The position numbers and the translations under genes were made by a program. This document shows, piece by piece, positions 43,208-51,904 of a stretch of 64,000 nt of DNA (position 1 is its first letter; each line of letters opens with the position of its first letter). This DNA comes from Chitinophaga nivalis (GTDB lineage: Bacteria > Bacteroidota > Bacteroidia > Chitinophagales > Chitinophagaceae): positions 2,524,301-2,588,300 of the forward strand of contig NZ_JAPDNR010000001.1 in assembly GCF_025989125.1 (NCBI RefSeq). The letters are read 5' to 3'. Under the pieces are notes generated by a model. The model searched no databases, was not told where the DNA came from, and worked only from the letters and a program-made list of their open reading frames with translations.

Positions 43208-43957
43208 ATGTTAAAAGAGGAACGCCAGGCATTTATCATGCGGCAGATCAACTTGCATAATAAAGTTTTATCGACCGATATCAGTAGTATGCTGGGCATC
43301 TCGGAAGATACTGTGCGCCGCGACCTGAAAGAAATGGCAGAGGAAGGCAAAATCCTGAAAGTACATGGTGGCGCAATCGGGCGCTCCTTTCATCATCCGT
43401 TTGATACGGAGAACATGGTATATGCGCTGGAAGCCAAACAACAGATTGCGGAAAAAACCATCCGGCTCCTGAAAAATGATATGGTGGTACTCACCGGCGG
43501 TGGCACCACCATGATAGAACTGGCCAAACGTATACCAGACAGCCTGCGGGCTACCTTTTTTACTATCAGCCCGCTTGTGGCATTACAACTGGTGGAACAT
43601 ACCCACCTGACGGTCATCAGTATCGGCGGGCAACTCTCTAAAAGTTCCAATGTACATATAGGCGCCAGCGTGATTAACCAGCTGGCAGATATTAAGGTAG
43701 ACCTGTGCTTACTGGGCGCCAATGGCTTTTCCGTGCAGGACGGTATGACCGATTCCGATTGGGAAGTGGTGCAGGTAAAAAGGGCGATGCTGAAAGCGTC
43801 TAAAAAAACGGCGATTCTCAGTATTGCAGAAAAACTGGGTTCTGCCCAGCGCATGAAAGTATGTGACCTGAACCTGATTAATTACCTGATCACGGAGCTG
43901 CCCCCCGAAAATCACCAGCTGGCTGATTATCAGCACCTGGATCTCGACCTGTTCTAG
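43208..43957 (+). CDS. DeoR/GlpR-family transcriptional regulator
   Basis: A 249-residue regulator. The N-terminal helix-turn-helix begins MLKEERQAFIMRQINLHNKVLSTDISSMLGISEDTVRRDLKEM in register with the family. The C-terminal sugar-phosphate isomerase-like sensor domain follows (VLTGGGTTMIELAKRIPDS, SIGGQLSKSSNVHIGA, DLCLLGANGF). It probably represses the divergent susCD pair in response to a phosphosugar. Its stop codon overlaps that of the convergent EamA gene on a CTAG palindrome. Confidence 0.92.
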   Translation: MLKEERQAFIMRQINLHNKVLSTDISSMLGISEDTVRRDLKEMAEEGKILKVHGGAIGRSFHHPFDTENMVYALEAKQQIAEKTIRLLKNDMVVLTGGGTTMIELAKRIPDSLRATFFTISPLVALQLVEHTHLTVISIGGQLSKSSNVHIGASVINQLADIKVDLCLLGANGFSVQDGMTDSDWEVVQVKRAMLKASKKTAILSIAEKLGSAQRMKVCDLNLINYLITELPPENHQLADYQHLDLDLF

Positions 43958-44829
43958 GAGAGGGTGCGGTCTTTGGCCACCCGCGCCATTTGCAGTACCA
44001 CAGATAACAGAATACAGCCCAGCCCTGCATAGAAAGCGCTGTTCAGGTATTTGTTTTCATGAAACAGCACAAAAGCCAGGAAGATGCTGTACACCGGTTC
44101 CAGATTAAAACACAGATTAACGGTAAAGGGAGAAATCTTTTTCAACGCACTCATACTGAGCAGGTACATACAGATGGTACAGGCCCAGGCGAGTATCAGC
44201 AGGTAGATGAGGTCCATAGACGATGGCAGGATACTGGCCACAGGAAACAGCTGCAGGTAAAACGGCATCGCCAGGGTTAATACCACAAAACCGACCGACA
44301 GTTCATAAAAAGTGATGGTGGAGGTATCAAAGCGTTTGATGAGCCGTTTATTGAATACGGTAAACAGGGCGGCAAACATGGCCGATATAATACCCAGTAT
44401 AATACCGGTACGGTATTGTGTATCAAAATGAAATATCAGCAGAATGCCCAGCAGGGTCAGTAAACTGAGTCCCATCTCCGCCATATCAAAGCGGCGCCGG
44501 TTGATCAGCGGATCAAAAAAAGCGGTGAACAGACTGGTAAGAGAAAAACAAATCACCCCGATAGATACATTCGAATATTTAATACTGCCGTAAAAGAACA
44601 GCCAGTGGAGTGCAATCACTACGCCGGTAGCGCCAATGGGGGCAATATCTTTCCAGGGCAGTATTTTTAATTTACCCTGTAAGCGAAATAATATCAGCAG
44701 GCTTATGGAGGTGATCATCAGCCGGTACCATACCAGCAGTCCTTCGTTGAGGGTGATCAGTTTACCTAAAATACCTGTAAAACCTGCCAGGAATACGGAG
44801 AGATGGAGATGAAGGAATGCTTTTTTCAT
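43954..44829 (-). CDS. EamA/DMT-family transporter
   Basis: A 291-residue drug/metabolite transporter with ten predicted membrane helices arranged as two EamA repeats (about residues 5-135 and 150-285). Family phrases include GALHWLFFYGSIKYSNVSIGVI-like VIALHWLFFYGSIKYSNVS and FTVNLCFNLEPVYSIFLAF. Substrate unknown, likely an exporter. It ends tail-to-tail with the DeoR-type gene. Confidence 0.88.
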   Translation of the reverse strand: MKKAFLHLHLSVFLAGFTGILGKLITLNEGLLVWYRLMITSISLLILFRLQGKLKILPWKDIAPIGATGVVIALHWLFFYGSIKYSNVSIGVICFSLTSLFTAFFDPLINRRRFDMAEMGLSLLTLLGILLIFHFDTQYRTGIILGIISAMFAALFTVFNKRLIKRFDTSTITFYELSVGFVVLTLAMPFYLQLFPVASILPSSMDLIYLLILAWACTICMYLLSMSALKKISPFTVNLCFNLEPVYSIFLAFVLFHENKYLNSAFYAGLGCILLSVVLQMARVAKDRTLS

Positions 44830-44864
44830 GAACCGATGATGGCAAAACTACGTATTAAAAATTA

Positions 44865-44923
44865 CGCATTTACCAGTTAGATAGCGGCGAAGCTGTTTCG
44901 CTGATATCTACCCGGTAAATGCG
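44865..44923 (-). terminator. Long hairpin terminator after the glycosyltransferase
   Basis: CGCATTTACC pairs with GGTAAATGCG. Inside, TAGATA pairs with TATCTA and GCGAA with TTCGC. On the minus strand it is followed by TAATTTTTAAT. Confidence 0.75.
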
Positions 44924-44941
44924 CTTTTCTATAACGTAATC

Positions 44942-45682
44942 TTAATTCGTAACTCTTTTTTTGTATTGGCGGAAAAGGCTTTGCCATTGTATTTTCAATA
45001 CACCCAATATGCCTTCTTTTACGATGCCTTTACTCATTTTGGAGTAGCCTTCCTTGCGATCTTTAAAAGTGATGGGCACTTCCTTGATGCGGAAGCCCAG
45101 TTTCCAGGCGGTAAATTTCATTTCTATCTGAAATGCATATCCTACAAACTGTATCTGGTCCAGGTTAATGGCTTCCAGTACGGTATTGCGGTAACATACA
45201 AATCCGGCAGTAGGGTCTTTTACCGGCATCCAGGTGATCATGCCTACATAGAGCGAAGCACCATAAGATAAGATGGCACGGTCCCAGGGCCAGTTTTCGG
45301 TATTGCCGCCTTTTACGTAGCGGGAGCCTACCGATACATCTGCACCGTCTTTGGCGCAGGCGTTGTACAGGCGAACCAGGTCTTTGGGATTATGGGAAAA
45401 GTCGGCATCCATTTCAAAGATGTACTGGTAGTTGTTGGCCAGTGCCCATTTGAAACCATGGATGTAGGCGGTTCCCAGTCCTTGTTTACCGGATCTTTCC
45501 TGGAGGAATAAGGCACCCGGATGTTCCTGTTGCAGGGATTTTACAATCGCGCCGGTACCATCAGGAGAGCCGTCATCCACTATCAGGACGTGAAAATTTT
45601 CCTGTAAAGAAAATACAGCGGCAATGATATTGCGGATGTTATCCTTTTCATTGTACGTTGGTATGATGACAAGCTTTTCCAA
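44942..45682 (-). CDS. Polyprenol-phosphate mannosyltransferase-type GT2
   Basis: A 246-residue glycosyltransferase family 2 protein of the dolichol/polyprenyl-phosphate mannose synthase type. It starts (M/L)EKLVIIPTYNEKDNI; no ATG is available, so a TTG start at 45682 is chosen over an in-frame TTG at 45721. Motifs: VDDGSPDGT, the metal-binding EMDADFSHNP, GSRYVKGGNTENWPWDR and the C-terminal EVPITFKDRKEGYSKMS. It lacks C-terminal membrane helices, so it is a soluble synthase that transfers a hexose to a polyprenyl phosphate at the inner membrane. Confidence 0.88.
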   Translation of the reverse strand: MEKLVIIPTYNEKDNIRNIIAAVFSLQENFHVLIVDDGSPDGTGAIVKSLQQEHPGALFLQERSGKQGLGTAYIHGFKWALANNYQYIFEMDADFSHNPKDLVRLYNACAKDGADVSVGSRYVKGGNTENWPWDRAILSYGASLYVGMITWMPVKDPTAGFVCYRNTVLEAINLDQIQFVGYAFQIEMKFTAWKLGFRIKEVPITFKDRKEGYSKMSKGIVKEGILGVLKIQWQSLFRQYKKRVTN

Positions 45683-45754
45683 TTCGGCAGATGATATTTT
45701 TGGACTGCGAAAATAAATCAATTCCGGCGCAAGATAGGATGTTCTAAAAAAACA

Positions 45755-46528
45755 TTACATTTTTTTTAACATCATATTGTGATAGATTTCCGACAGTTTT
45801 TGTTTGGTGTTCAGGGGGAAATCCGCCTTCATCATCCAATCATAGTATTGAGGTTCAACCTTCAGCACTTCTCTTACCGGGCGGCCTTTGTATTTACCGA
45901 AGTTAAATACCTCCTGTCCGCCCTGCATCACGATGCGGCGGGCAAAGTCGATATATTCTTCTTCTTTGGTGAAATCAGACAGGGAGTCGATATCCTCCTG
46001 TAATTGGGAGTACCGGCCCAGCTGGGCTTCCAGGATTTCGTAGGTAGCCAGTGCGTCTGCTTCCGCGCTATGTGCATTCTCCAGTTGTTTATCGCAATAG
46101 AACTTGTAGGCGGCAGCGAGGGTACGTTTTTCCATTAAGTGGAAAATACGCTGTACATCTACAAATTTCCTTTTAGAGACATCAAACTCGATTTCCGCCC
46201 GCAGAAATTCTTCCACCAGCAGGGGAATATCAAAACGGTTGGAGTTATAACCAGCCAGGTCGCAGTTATCCATGAACTGTTTCAGCTCATTGGCTACCTG
46301 TTTAAAAACGGGCGCATCTTTCACATCTTCATCGCGGATACCATGAATAGCGGTAGATCCTGCGGGGATGGGCATGCCGGGGTTAATACGTTTTACTTTC
46401 GACTGCGTGGATTTATCAGGAAATACTTTGATGATGGCAATTTCAATGATACGGTCGGAAGCCACATTGGTGCCAGTGGTTTCGAGGTCAATTACGGCCA
46501 GGGGCCTCTTGAGGAGCAAAGAAGGCAT
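45755..46528 (-). CDS. 3-prime to 5-prime exonuclease, DnaQ/DEDDh type
   Basis: A 257-residue DEDDh exonuclease. ExoI motif AVIDLETTGTN supplies Asp and Glu. ExoII is in DLAGYNSNRFDIPLL and ExoIII in NAHSAEADALATYEIL with the His-Asp pair. A C-terminal extension of about 80 residues (EVFNFGKYKGRPVREVLKVEPQYYDWM) resembles the small domain found in Bacteroidota DnaQ-like proteins. It may serve proofreading or RNA/DNA repair; a polymerase subunit role is unproven. Confidence 0.9.
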   Translation of the reverse strand: MPSLLLKRPLAVIDLETTGTNVASDRIIEIAIIKVFPDKSTQSKVKRINPGMPIPAGSTAIHGIRDEDVKDAPVFKQVANELKQFMDNCDLAGYNSNRFDIPLLVEEFLRAEIEFDVSKRKFVDVQRIFHLMEKRTLAAAYKFYCDKQLENAHSAEADALATYEILEAQLGRYSQLQEDIDSLSDFTKEEEYIDFARRIVMQGGQEVFNFGKYKGRPVREVLKVEPQYYDWMMKADFPLNTKQKLSEIYHNMMLKKM

Positions 46529-46574
46529 TATATACTATTTAGTTATTTTTTATGTAAAAAAGTGATGCAGTATT

Positions 46575-47939
46575 TTATTGCTGTCCGGGCAGCAACTGTT
46601 CCAGTTTGCCGAAGTCCAGCCCGTCGTACGTACCGGAGCTCATCAGCAACAGGTTCGTATCCTGGTAGGACTGCGCTGCCAGGAAGGCTTCCAGTTTTTC
46701 CCTTTCATGAAAAACGAGGAGGTCTTCACGGCCAAACCGCTGTGCAATTAATCCGGGCGCCAGATCCGGCATCCGTTTGATTTCCAGGGCATGTTTGCTA
46801 TAGAATACCGCTGCCATATCTGCGGGGTCCATGGTTCCCTGATACTGTTCCAGAAAATCAGCATTCAGGCTGCTGTAAGTATGTAACTCCAGCACAGCAA
46901 TCAGTTTCCGGTCGGGATATTGTTGCCTGGCGGCTTCCATCGTGGCTTTCACCTTGGAAGGAGCATGGGCAAAATCCCTGTAAATTACACAGTGCGCATT
47001 GCTGGCTACCAGCTCCAGTCTTTTAGCTGCGCCCTTAAAGGTAGCAATTGCAGTCAGGAATTTCACATCAGAAATACCTAATTCGTTACAAACCAGTCTG
47101 GCTGCGTGCATATTCAGCAGGTTATGTCCGCCAAATACCGCCAGGTCGGTGGCTGCGTCCCCAAAATGAATCCGGGTAATGCCGTTATGAATTTCATGTA
47201 CCGGCATCTGGTACGGTATCCGTTTCAGGTGCTGTCCTTCCTGTTCTACCAGTCCGGCCAGTTCGGGGTCGGTGCTGTTATAGATCAGTACATGGCCTGC
47301 TGCCATCTGCCGGATGAATATGGCAAATTGTTCTTTATAGATGTCGTAGGTAGGAAATACATTAATGTGATCCCAGGCAATACCGGTTAATACAGCGATC
47401 TGGGGATGCAGAAAATGGAATTTCGGCTTTCTTTCGATGGCGGAAGCCGGGTATTCATCTGCTTCACACACGATCACCGGCGCGCTGGTAATATTCACCG
47501 ACTGGGCAAAACCTTCCAGCCGGGCGCCTACCAGGTAATCAAACTCCTGTCCGCATTGCTGCAGTACATGCATGATCATGGCAGTAGTGGTGGTTTTACC
47601 ATGACTGCCCCCAACGGCTACACGTACTTTATCCCGGCTTTCCTGATAAATATATTCAGGGAAGGAGTATATCTTTAACTGTAGTGCGCGGGCACGTATC
47701 AGTTCCGGATTATCTTCCCGGGCATGCATACCCAGGATAACGGCATCGAGGTCCGGTGTAATCCTGTCGGGATCCCAGCCGATAGCTGCAGGTAATATAC
47801 CTGCCTGTTGCAGGTTGGAGAGCGCCGGTTCAAAGATTTCATCGTCGCTGCCGGTTACTGCATACCCTTTATGTTTGAGCGCAATGGCTAACTGGTGCAT
47901 TACGCTGCCGCCAATGGCTATAAAATGTACTTTCGTCAT
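46575..47939 (-). CDS. mpl: UDP-N-acetylmuramate:L-Ala-gamma-D-Glu-meso-DAP ligase (Mpl-like)
   Basis: A 454-residue Mur-family ligase (464 if the ATG at 47969 is used) that reattaches recycled tripeptide to UDP-MurNAc. The N-terminal Rossmann motif HFIAIGGSVMHQLAIALKHKGYAVTGSDDEI and VILGMHAREDNPEL are typical of Mpl. The ATP-binding loop is VGGSHGKTTTTAM and the central domain has CEADEYPASAIERKPKF. It differs from MurC by the MHQLA motif. Together with the rest of this neighbourhood it suggests housekeeping cell-wall recycling. Confidence 0.88.
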   Translation of the reverse strand: MTKVHFIAIGGSVMHQLAIALKHKGYAVTGSDDEIFEPALSNLQQAGILPAAIGWDPDRITPDLDAVILGMHAREDNPELIRARALQLKIYSFPEYIYQESRDKVRVAVGGSHGKTTTTAMIMHVLQQCGQEFDYLVGARLEGFAQSVNITSAPVIVCEADEYPASAIERKPKFHFLHPQIAVLTGIAWDHINVFPTYDIYKEQFAIFIRQMAAGHVLIYNSTDPELAGLVEQEGQHLKRIPYQMPVHEIHNGITRIHFGDAATDLAVFGGHNLLNMHAARLVCNELGISDVKFLTAIATFKGAAKRLELVASNAHCVIYRDFAHAPSKVKATMEAARQQYPDRKLIAVLELHTYSSLNADFLEQYQGTMDPADMAAVFYSKHALEIKRMPDLAPGLIAQRFGREDLLVFHEREKLEAFLAAQSYQDTNLLLMSSGTYDGLDFGKLEQLLPGQQ

Positions 47940-48003
47940 AACGCCGTTTATTCCGGGATCAGATGACATGGATCACCAAATCATTAAATCTCAAAAATGT
48001 ATA

Positions 48004-48034
48004 GTTGTTTTTTTTAATGCATTTTCTATATTTG
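48004..48034 (+). promoter_or_regulatory. Bacteroidota-type promoter of the small lipoprotein and ytxJ
   Basis: GTTG (48004-48007), a 19-bp spacer and TATATTTG (48027-48034) fit the TTTG-N19-TANNTTTG pattern with one mismatch. Confidence 0.6.
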
Positions 48035-48118
48035 CAAAATAACGTCACAAAACACGATTAAAAAAGTTGTCGTATCATATTTCCTATGAAATTTCGTTTA
48101 CTAATTAAAACTCCCAGT

Positions 48119-48268
48119 ATGAAATCGTATGTAAGAATTTTGGGCTACACCGGTTTAGTATGTATCTTCGCAGCTTTCTTAACATCCTGCGCAAGCCACC
48201 AGAAATTGGGTTGCCCAATGAGAGGAATGGGGAAGGCGCCTGCAGCAGAACATAGCAAATTGTGTTAA
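48119..48268 (+). CDS. Small lipoprotein, unknown function
   Basis: A 49-residue lipoprotein from the ATG at 48119 (a longer frame starts at 48086). The signal ends in AAFLTSC with the lipidated Cys at position 24. The short mature part is KLGCPMRGMGKAPAAEHSKLC, with two further cysteines and a CPM-x-GM-x-K motif. Its stop codon directly abuts the ytxJ start (TAAATG), so the two are translationally coupled and may share a thiol-related role. No family recognised. Confidence 0.65.
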   Translation: MKSYVRILGYTGLVCIFAAFLTSCASHQKLGCPMRGMGKAPAAEHSKLC

Positions 48269-48604
48269 ATGAATTGGAAAACGTTAACCAGTGATGAACA
48301 ACTTACTGAAATCAACGAGGCATCTGCTCATCAGCCAATAGTGATTTTTAAGCATAGCACGCGGTGTTCTATTAGTTCGATGGCCAAATCCAGATTGGAG
48401 CGTGCAGTTGCGCCAACAGGGTTAACGTTTTATTACCTGGATCTCATTGCTCACCGGGATGTTTCCAATAAAATAGCCGATACCTGGCGTATACCCCATG
48501 AATCACCGCAGGTGCTGCTGATCCGCAACGGCGTGTGTGTATATGATGAAAGCCATAACGGTATCCGGATGGAAGAAATCGAAGAAAAGGCCGCCAGCCT
48601 GTAA
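48269..48604 (+). CDS. ytxJ: YtxJ-like monothiol bacilliredoxin
   Basis: A 111-residue thioredoxin-fold protein. The hallmark FKHSTRCSISSMA has a single active cysteine (Cys33). The rest (FYYLDLIAHRDVSNKIADTWRIPHESPQVLLIRNG) follows the YtxJ/DUF2847 family, proposed to act as a monothiol bacilliredoxin in organisms that use bacillithiol. It is coupled to the small cysteine-containing lipoprotein gene. Confidence 0.92.
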   Translation: MNWKTLTSDEQLTEINEASAHQPIVIFKHSTRCSISSMAKSRLERAVAPTGLTFYYLDLIAHRDVSNKIADTWRIPHESPQVLLIRNGVCVYDESHNGIRMEEIEEKAASL

Positions 48605-48666
48605 ACCACAGCTGTATACTCCACTACCGGCAACGTAATCGTCTGCCTGTCTTATCCTGCTATCTT

Positions 48667-48697
48667 CTTGTTACTAGTATTACATTCGCTAGCTTTG
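48667..48697 (+). promoter_or_regulatory. ubiX promoter
   Basis: CTTG (48667-48670), a 19-bp spacer and TAGCTTTG (48690-48697) fit the Bacteroidota promoter; the start codon follows 22 bp later. Confidence 0.6.
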
Positions 48698-48718
48698 CAG
48701 TATTATATAGCTTAGCAT

Positions 48719-49303
48719 ATGAAACATCGAATAGTAGTAGCGGTTACCGGAGCCAGCGGCTCCATTTACGCCCGGCAGTTATTGCAGAAACTGCAGGCTG
48801 CAGGAGATGCCCAGCTGGATGAAGTAGCCGTGGTGATGACCGAAAATGCCAAAACAGTATGGCAGACAGAATTAAACAACGACGATTATACCCGTTTACC
48901 TTTCCGCTTTTATTCCCAACAGGACTTTCATGCACCCTTTGCCTCCGGTTCCGGACGTTTTGATACCATGATTATTTGTCCCTGTTCCATGGGTACCCTG
49001 GGGCGTATTGCCACCGGGATCTCCAACGACCTGATCACTCGTGCCGCAGACGTTGTCCTGAAAGAACGCCGAAAACTGATCCTCGTAGCCCGGGAAACCC
49101 CCTATAACCTGATGCATATACGTAATATGGAAACGGTTACACTGGCTGGTGGCATTATCTGCCCGGCTACGCCTTCTTTCTACAGTGTACCTACTACCCT
49201 CGAAGAAGTGGCTGCCACAGTAGTAGACCGTATCATTGACCTGGCAGGTATTGAACAGCACACCTACCGCTGGGGGAATGCTGCCAATAATAAAGCGGAT
49301 TGA
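48719..49303 (+). CDS. ubiX: Flavin prenyltransferase UbiX
   Basis: A 194-residue UbiX/Pad1-like protein that makes prenylated FMN, the cofactor of UbiD-type decarboxylases. The N-terminal FMN-binding VAVTGASGSIYARQLL, the middle IICPCSMGTLGRIATGISNDLITRAADV and KLILVARETPYNLMHIRNM are family signatures. Length is normal. No ubiD is adjacent. Confidence 0.95.
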   Translation: MKHRIVVAVTGASGSIYARQLLQKLQAAGDAQLDEVAVVMTENAKTVWQTELNNDDYTRLPFRFYSQQDFHAPFASGSGRFDTMIICPCSMGTLGRIATGISNDLITRAADVVLKERRKLILVARETPYNLMHIRNMETVTLAGGIICPATPSFYSVPTTLEEVAATVVDRIIDLAGIEQHTYRWGNAANNKAD

Positions 49304-49323
49304 GTATCTTCGTTACATTCTTC

Positions 49324-49358
49324 CATTTTATCATTCATACCATTTATCATTCATACCA
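49324..49358 (+). repeat. Tandem 17-bp repeat before aroQ
   Basis: The unit CATTTATCATTCATAC occurs twice in tandem (first copy with one extra T) and ends at the aroQ ATG, so it makes up the untranslated leader. Confidence 0.5.
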
Positions 49359-49783
49359 TGCAAATAGCAATCATCAACGGACCTAATCTCAACCTGCTTG
49401 GTAAAAGAGAAACAGGTATCTATGGCAGCGAATCTTTTGAAAACTATTTCAAAGGATTACAGGCACAGTATCCGGCGGTTACGTTCACTTATTTCCAAAG
49501 CAATATAGAAGGAGAACTGGTGAATTACCTGCATGAAGTAGGTTTTTCCTATGATGGCATCCTGCTCAACGCCGGCGCCTATACGCATACTTCGGTGGCA
49601 CTCCGCGACGCCATTGCCGGCATTAAAACACCGGTGATTGAAATTCACATCAGTAATGTATATGCCCGGGAAGAGTTCCGGCATACTTCCCTGATTGCGG
49701 CTAAATGTGTGGGTTGTATCTGTGGCCTGGGACTGAAAGGATATCAGCTGGGCGTAGAATTTTTTGGCATGACAGATATCTAG
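49358..49783 (+). CDS. aroQ: Type II 3-dehydroquinate dehydratase
   Basis: A 141-residue type II dehydroquinase of the shikimate pathway. It has the N-terminal IINGPNLNLLGKRETGIYGSESF with the catalytic Tyr, QSNIEGELVNYLHE, LNAGAYTHTSVALRDAI, and EIHISNVYAREEFRHTS with the catalytic His. Complete. Head of a single-gene unit convergent with bioB. Confidence 0.96.
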   Translation: MQIAIINGPNLNLLGKRETGIYGSESFENYFKGLQAQYPAVTFTYFQSNIEGELVNYLHEVGFSYDGILLNAGAYTHTSVALRDAIAGIKTPVIEIHISNVYAREEFRHTSLIAAKCVGCICGLGLKGYQLGVEFFGMTDI

Positions 49784-49801
49784 TCCTGTCTGTAAAACAA
49801 T

Positions 49802-49847
49802 ATCCGGAAGATACCCACAGCAGTGTTGCCGGCCGTATCTTCCGGAT
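49802..49847. terminator. Hairpin between convergent aroQ and bioB
   Basis: ATCCGGAAGATAC pairs exactly with GTATCTTCCGGAT around a 20-nt loop. T-tracts are lacking, so termination strength is uncertain. Confidence 0.6.
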
Positions 49848-49867
49848 GATGTAAGTGCTTTATATCC

Positions 49868-50863
49868 TTACTCAGCAACAGCGCTTTGCGCCGGTGCTGT
49901 TTTAAATGCTTCTCTCGCTTTTAATCCCAGTATTTCAAACATCATATGATCTTCTTCAAAAGAAGGATTACCGGTAGTCAGTAATTTTTCTCCCGTGAAG
50001 ATGGAATTGGCGCCTGCCATAAAACATAAGGCCTGGTCAGACATACTCATTTCCGCACGGCCGGCACTCAAACGTACCATCGCCTGCGGCATCAGTATAC
50101 GGGTAGTGGCAATCATGCGTACCATATCCCAGAAGGCTACTTTCGGCAGATGTTCCAGCGGCGTACCTTTTACCCGGGTGAGTGCATTGATGGGCACCGA
50201 TTCCGGATGCTCCGGCAGGTTGCTCAGTGTATGCAACATGGCGATACGGTCTTCATGCGATTCGCCTAAACCAATGATACCGCCGCAGCATACACTGACG
50301 CCGGCTTTTCGTACGTTGTCCAGCGTTTGTAAACGATCGTCGTAAGTGCGGGTAGTAATGATTTCGCCGTAATGTTCCCGGGAAGTATCGAGGTTGTGGT
50401 TGTAGGCAAATAATCCGGCATCCGCCAGCTTCTTCGCCTGCTCTTCATTCAGCATACCGAGGGTACAGCATACTTCCATACCCAGTTCATTCACCCCTTT
50501 CACCAGGTCGATCACGCGGTCGAAGTCGCGGTTGTCGCGCACTTCCCGCCATGCAGCGCCCATACAGAAACGGGTGGAGCCGGCATCTTTGGCCTGTTGG
50601 GCATATCGGAGCACGTCTTCTTTTTTCAGGAGGCCATGCACCTGAATATCTGTGTGGTACCTGGCGGCCTGCGGACAATACGCGCAATCTTCGGTGCATC
50701 CGCCTGTTTTAATAGACAACAGGGTGCAAACCTGAACTTCCGCGGTATCCTGGTATTGCCGGTGAATAGTGGCGGCGCGGTACACCAGTTCCATTAAAGG
50801 GGTGTTGTAGATAGCCTGGATTTCTGCTAACGTCCAGTGGTGACGGATGTGGAGGTCTTGCAT
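49868..50863 (-). CDS. bioB: Biotin synthase
   Basis: A 331-residue radical SAM enzyme converting dethiobiotin to biotin. The 4Fe-4S motif CTEDCAYC is at residues 56-63 of the form starting [10 protein letters not shown]. Later family motifs are [12 protein letters not shown] and [10 protein letters not shown] frame extension to 50887 would use TTG and would run into a good -7 element (50885-50892), so the ATG at 50863 is preferred. No other biotin genes adjoin. Confidence 0.96.
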   Translation of the reverse strand: MQDLHIRHHWTLAEIQAIYNTPLMELVYRAATIHRQYQDTAEVQVCTLLSIKTGGCTEDCAYCPQAARYHTDIQVHGLLKKEDVLRYAQQAKDAGSTRFCMGAAWREVRDNRDFDRVIDLVKGVNELGMEVCCTLGMLNEEQAKKLADAGLFAYNHNLDTSREHYGEIITTRTYDDRLQTLDNVRKAGVSVCCGGIIGLGESHEDRIAMLHTLSNLPEHPESVPINALTRVKGTPLEHLPKVAFWDMVRMIATTRILMPQAMVRLSAGRAEMSMSDQALCFMAGANSIFTGEKLLTTGNPSFEEDHMMFEILGLKAREAFKTAPAQSAVAE

Positions 50864-50884
50864 TTGGGGAAATGGTTTAGGTAA

Positions 50885-50892
50885 CAAACCTA
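50885..50892 (-). promoter_or_regulatory. -7 element of bioB
   Basis: Minus-strand TAGGTTTG matches TANNTTTG exactly, 22 bp before the ATG at 50863. Confidence 0.5.
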
Positions 50893-51064
50893 AGGGATTT
50901 CAGGGAATAAAAACAGCAGGAATTAACCGGCCGCAAAACCGCGCTGTCATCGCCATCAGCACTTCCTACCACCCTGTTAATCAGCGCATCTTCGGGAATT
51001 GCTATCGCAGAATTCTTGTTTTTATCCTATCTTGGCGTAAACTCAATATTAAATAACCATCCCC

Positions 51065-51838
51065 ATGAAAAACATCTATTCCCCACGCAGGATACCCGTG
51101 TACCTGCTATGTATGCTTGTCACACTTATTTTTGCCGGATGTAGCAGTAATGATGATCCCCCTGTTATACCGCCCCCCGTGTACGACATGAACGAATTGT
51201 ATGCGCGGGCCATCCAGGATGCAATGGTTGCCGACAGCAGCAAAGCGTCTGATGCACTCTGGCCCATTAAGGCCGGCACCCCCGATGTACAGTTTAAAAC
51301 CATTAACGGGCAATCGTATGTGTTGATGGCTACGTTTATGCGTTTTCCGGGTAGTTATCCGGAAAAGGATTCCATTACCAATGTATGGGGGGAGTCCTGG
51401 CTGTTTATACCACAACAGATGAAAGGCAGGATAGGACCGGGTTTTACACCTGCTTCCGATACGATTCTGCGTATCAGCCAGTTGCTGGGCTTACCGCCGG
51501 TCAACAGCAAAAGCAATACACATATTGCGCAGATATGGGTAAAGGTGGATAGCCTTTATCGCCCTGCCGGCAACCCTGCCATTGACACCAAAAGCGCCGG
51601 CCCCGTATTGGTACCCGGTGTAACGGCTAATTATGCCAACTGGTTTAATAACTACATCATTTTTGCTTATTACCGGCCTTTGGGTAAGACGGATTATCAT
51701 TATCCGTGGACGAGGATGGGGTATACTTACGACTGGGCGCCGAATGCCTCCAGGGTGGGATTGAGTGAATATGTAGTGAAGCCTAATAGTGGCATGTGGG
51801 TGGAAAAAGTCACCACTGCTTCCGGCTTCTTTAAATAA
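51065..51838 (+). CDS. Lipoprotein of unknown function
   Basis: A 257-residue lipoprotein with signal LVTLIFAGCSSND (lipidated Cys26) and a proline-rich stretch after it. The mature part has aromatic-rich segments (WGESWLFIPQQMKG, WFNNYIIFAYYRPLGKTDYHYPWTRMGYTYDW) and few charged helices, suggesting a beta-rich surface protein. No family recognised. It may be a single-gene unit, divergent from bioB and ending at a hairpin. Confidence 0.7.
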   Translation: MKNIYSPRRIPVYLLCMLVTLIFAGCSSNDDPPVIPPPVYDMNELYARAIQDAMVADSSKASDALWPIKAGTPDVQFKTINGQSYVLMATFMRFPGSYPEKDSITNVWGESWLFIPQQMKGRIGPGFTPASDTILRISQLLGLPPVNSKSNTHIAQIWVKVDSLYRPAGNPAIDTKSAGPVLVPGVTANYANWFNNYIIFAYYRPLGKTDYHYPWTRMGYTYDWAPNASRVGLSEYVVKPNSGMWVEKVTTASGFFK

Positions 51839-51853
51839 AGCCACCTCACTGTT

Positions 51854-51894
51854 CCGGTGCTGCTCCTGCATGTTTACACAGGAGCAGCATCCGG
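51854..51894. terminator. Bidirectional hairpin between convergent genes
   Basis: GCTGCTCCTG pairs with CAGGAGCAGC, and flanking CCGG copies extend the stem. It separates the lipoprotein and M42 peptidase genes. Confidence 0.65.
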
Positions 51895-51904
51895 CAGCTA
51901 CTGA

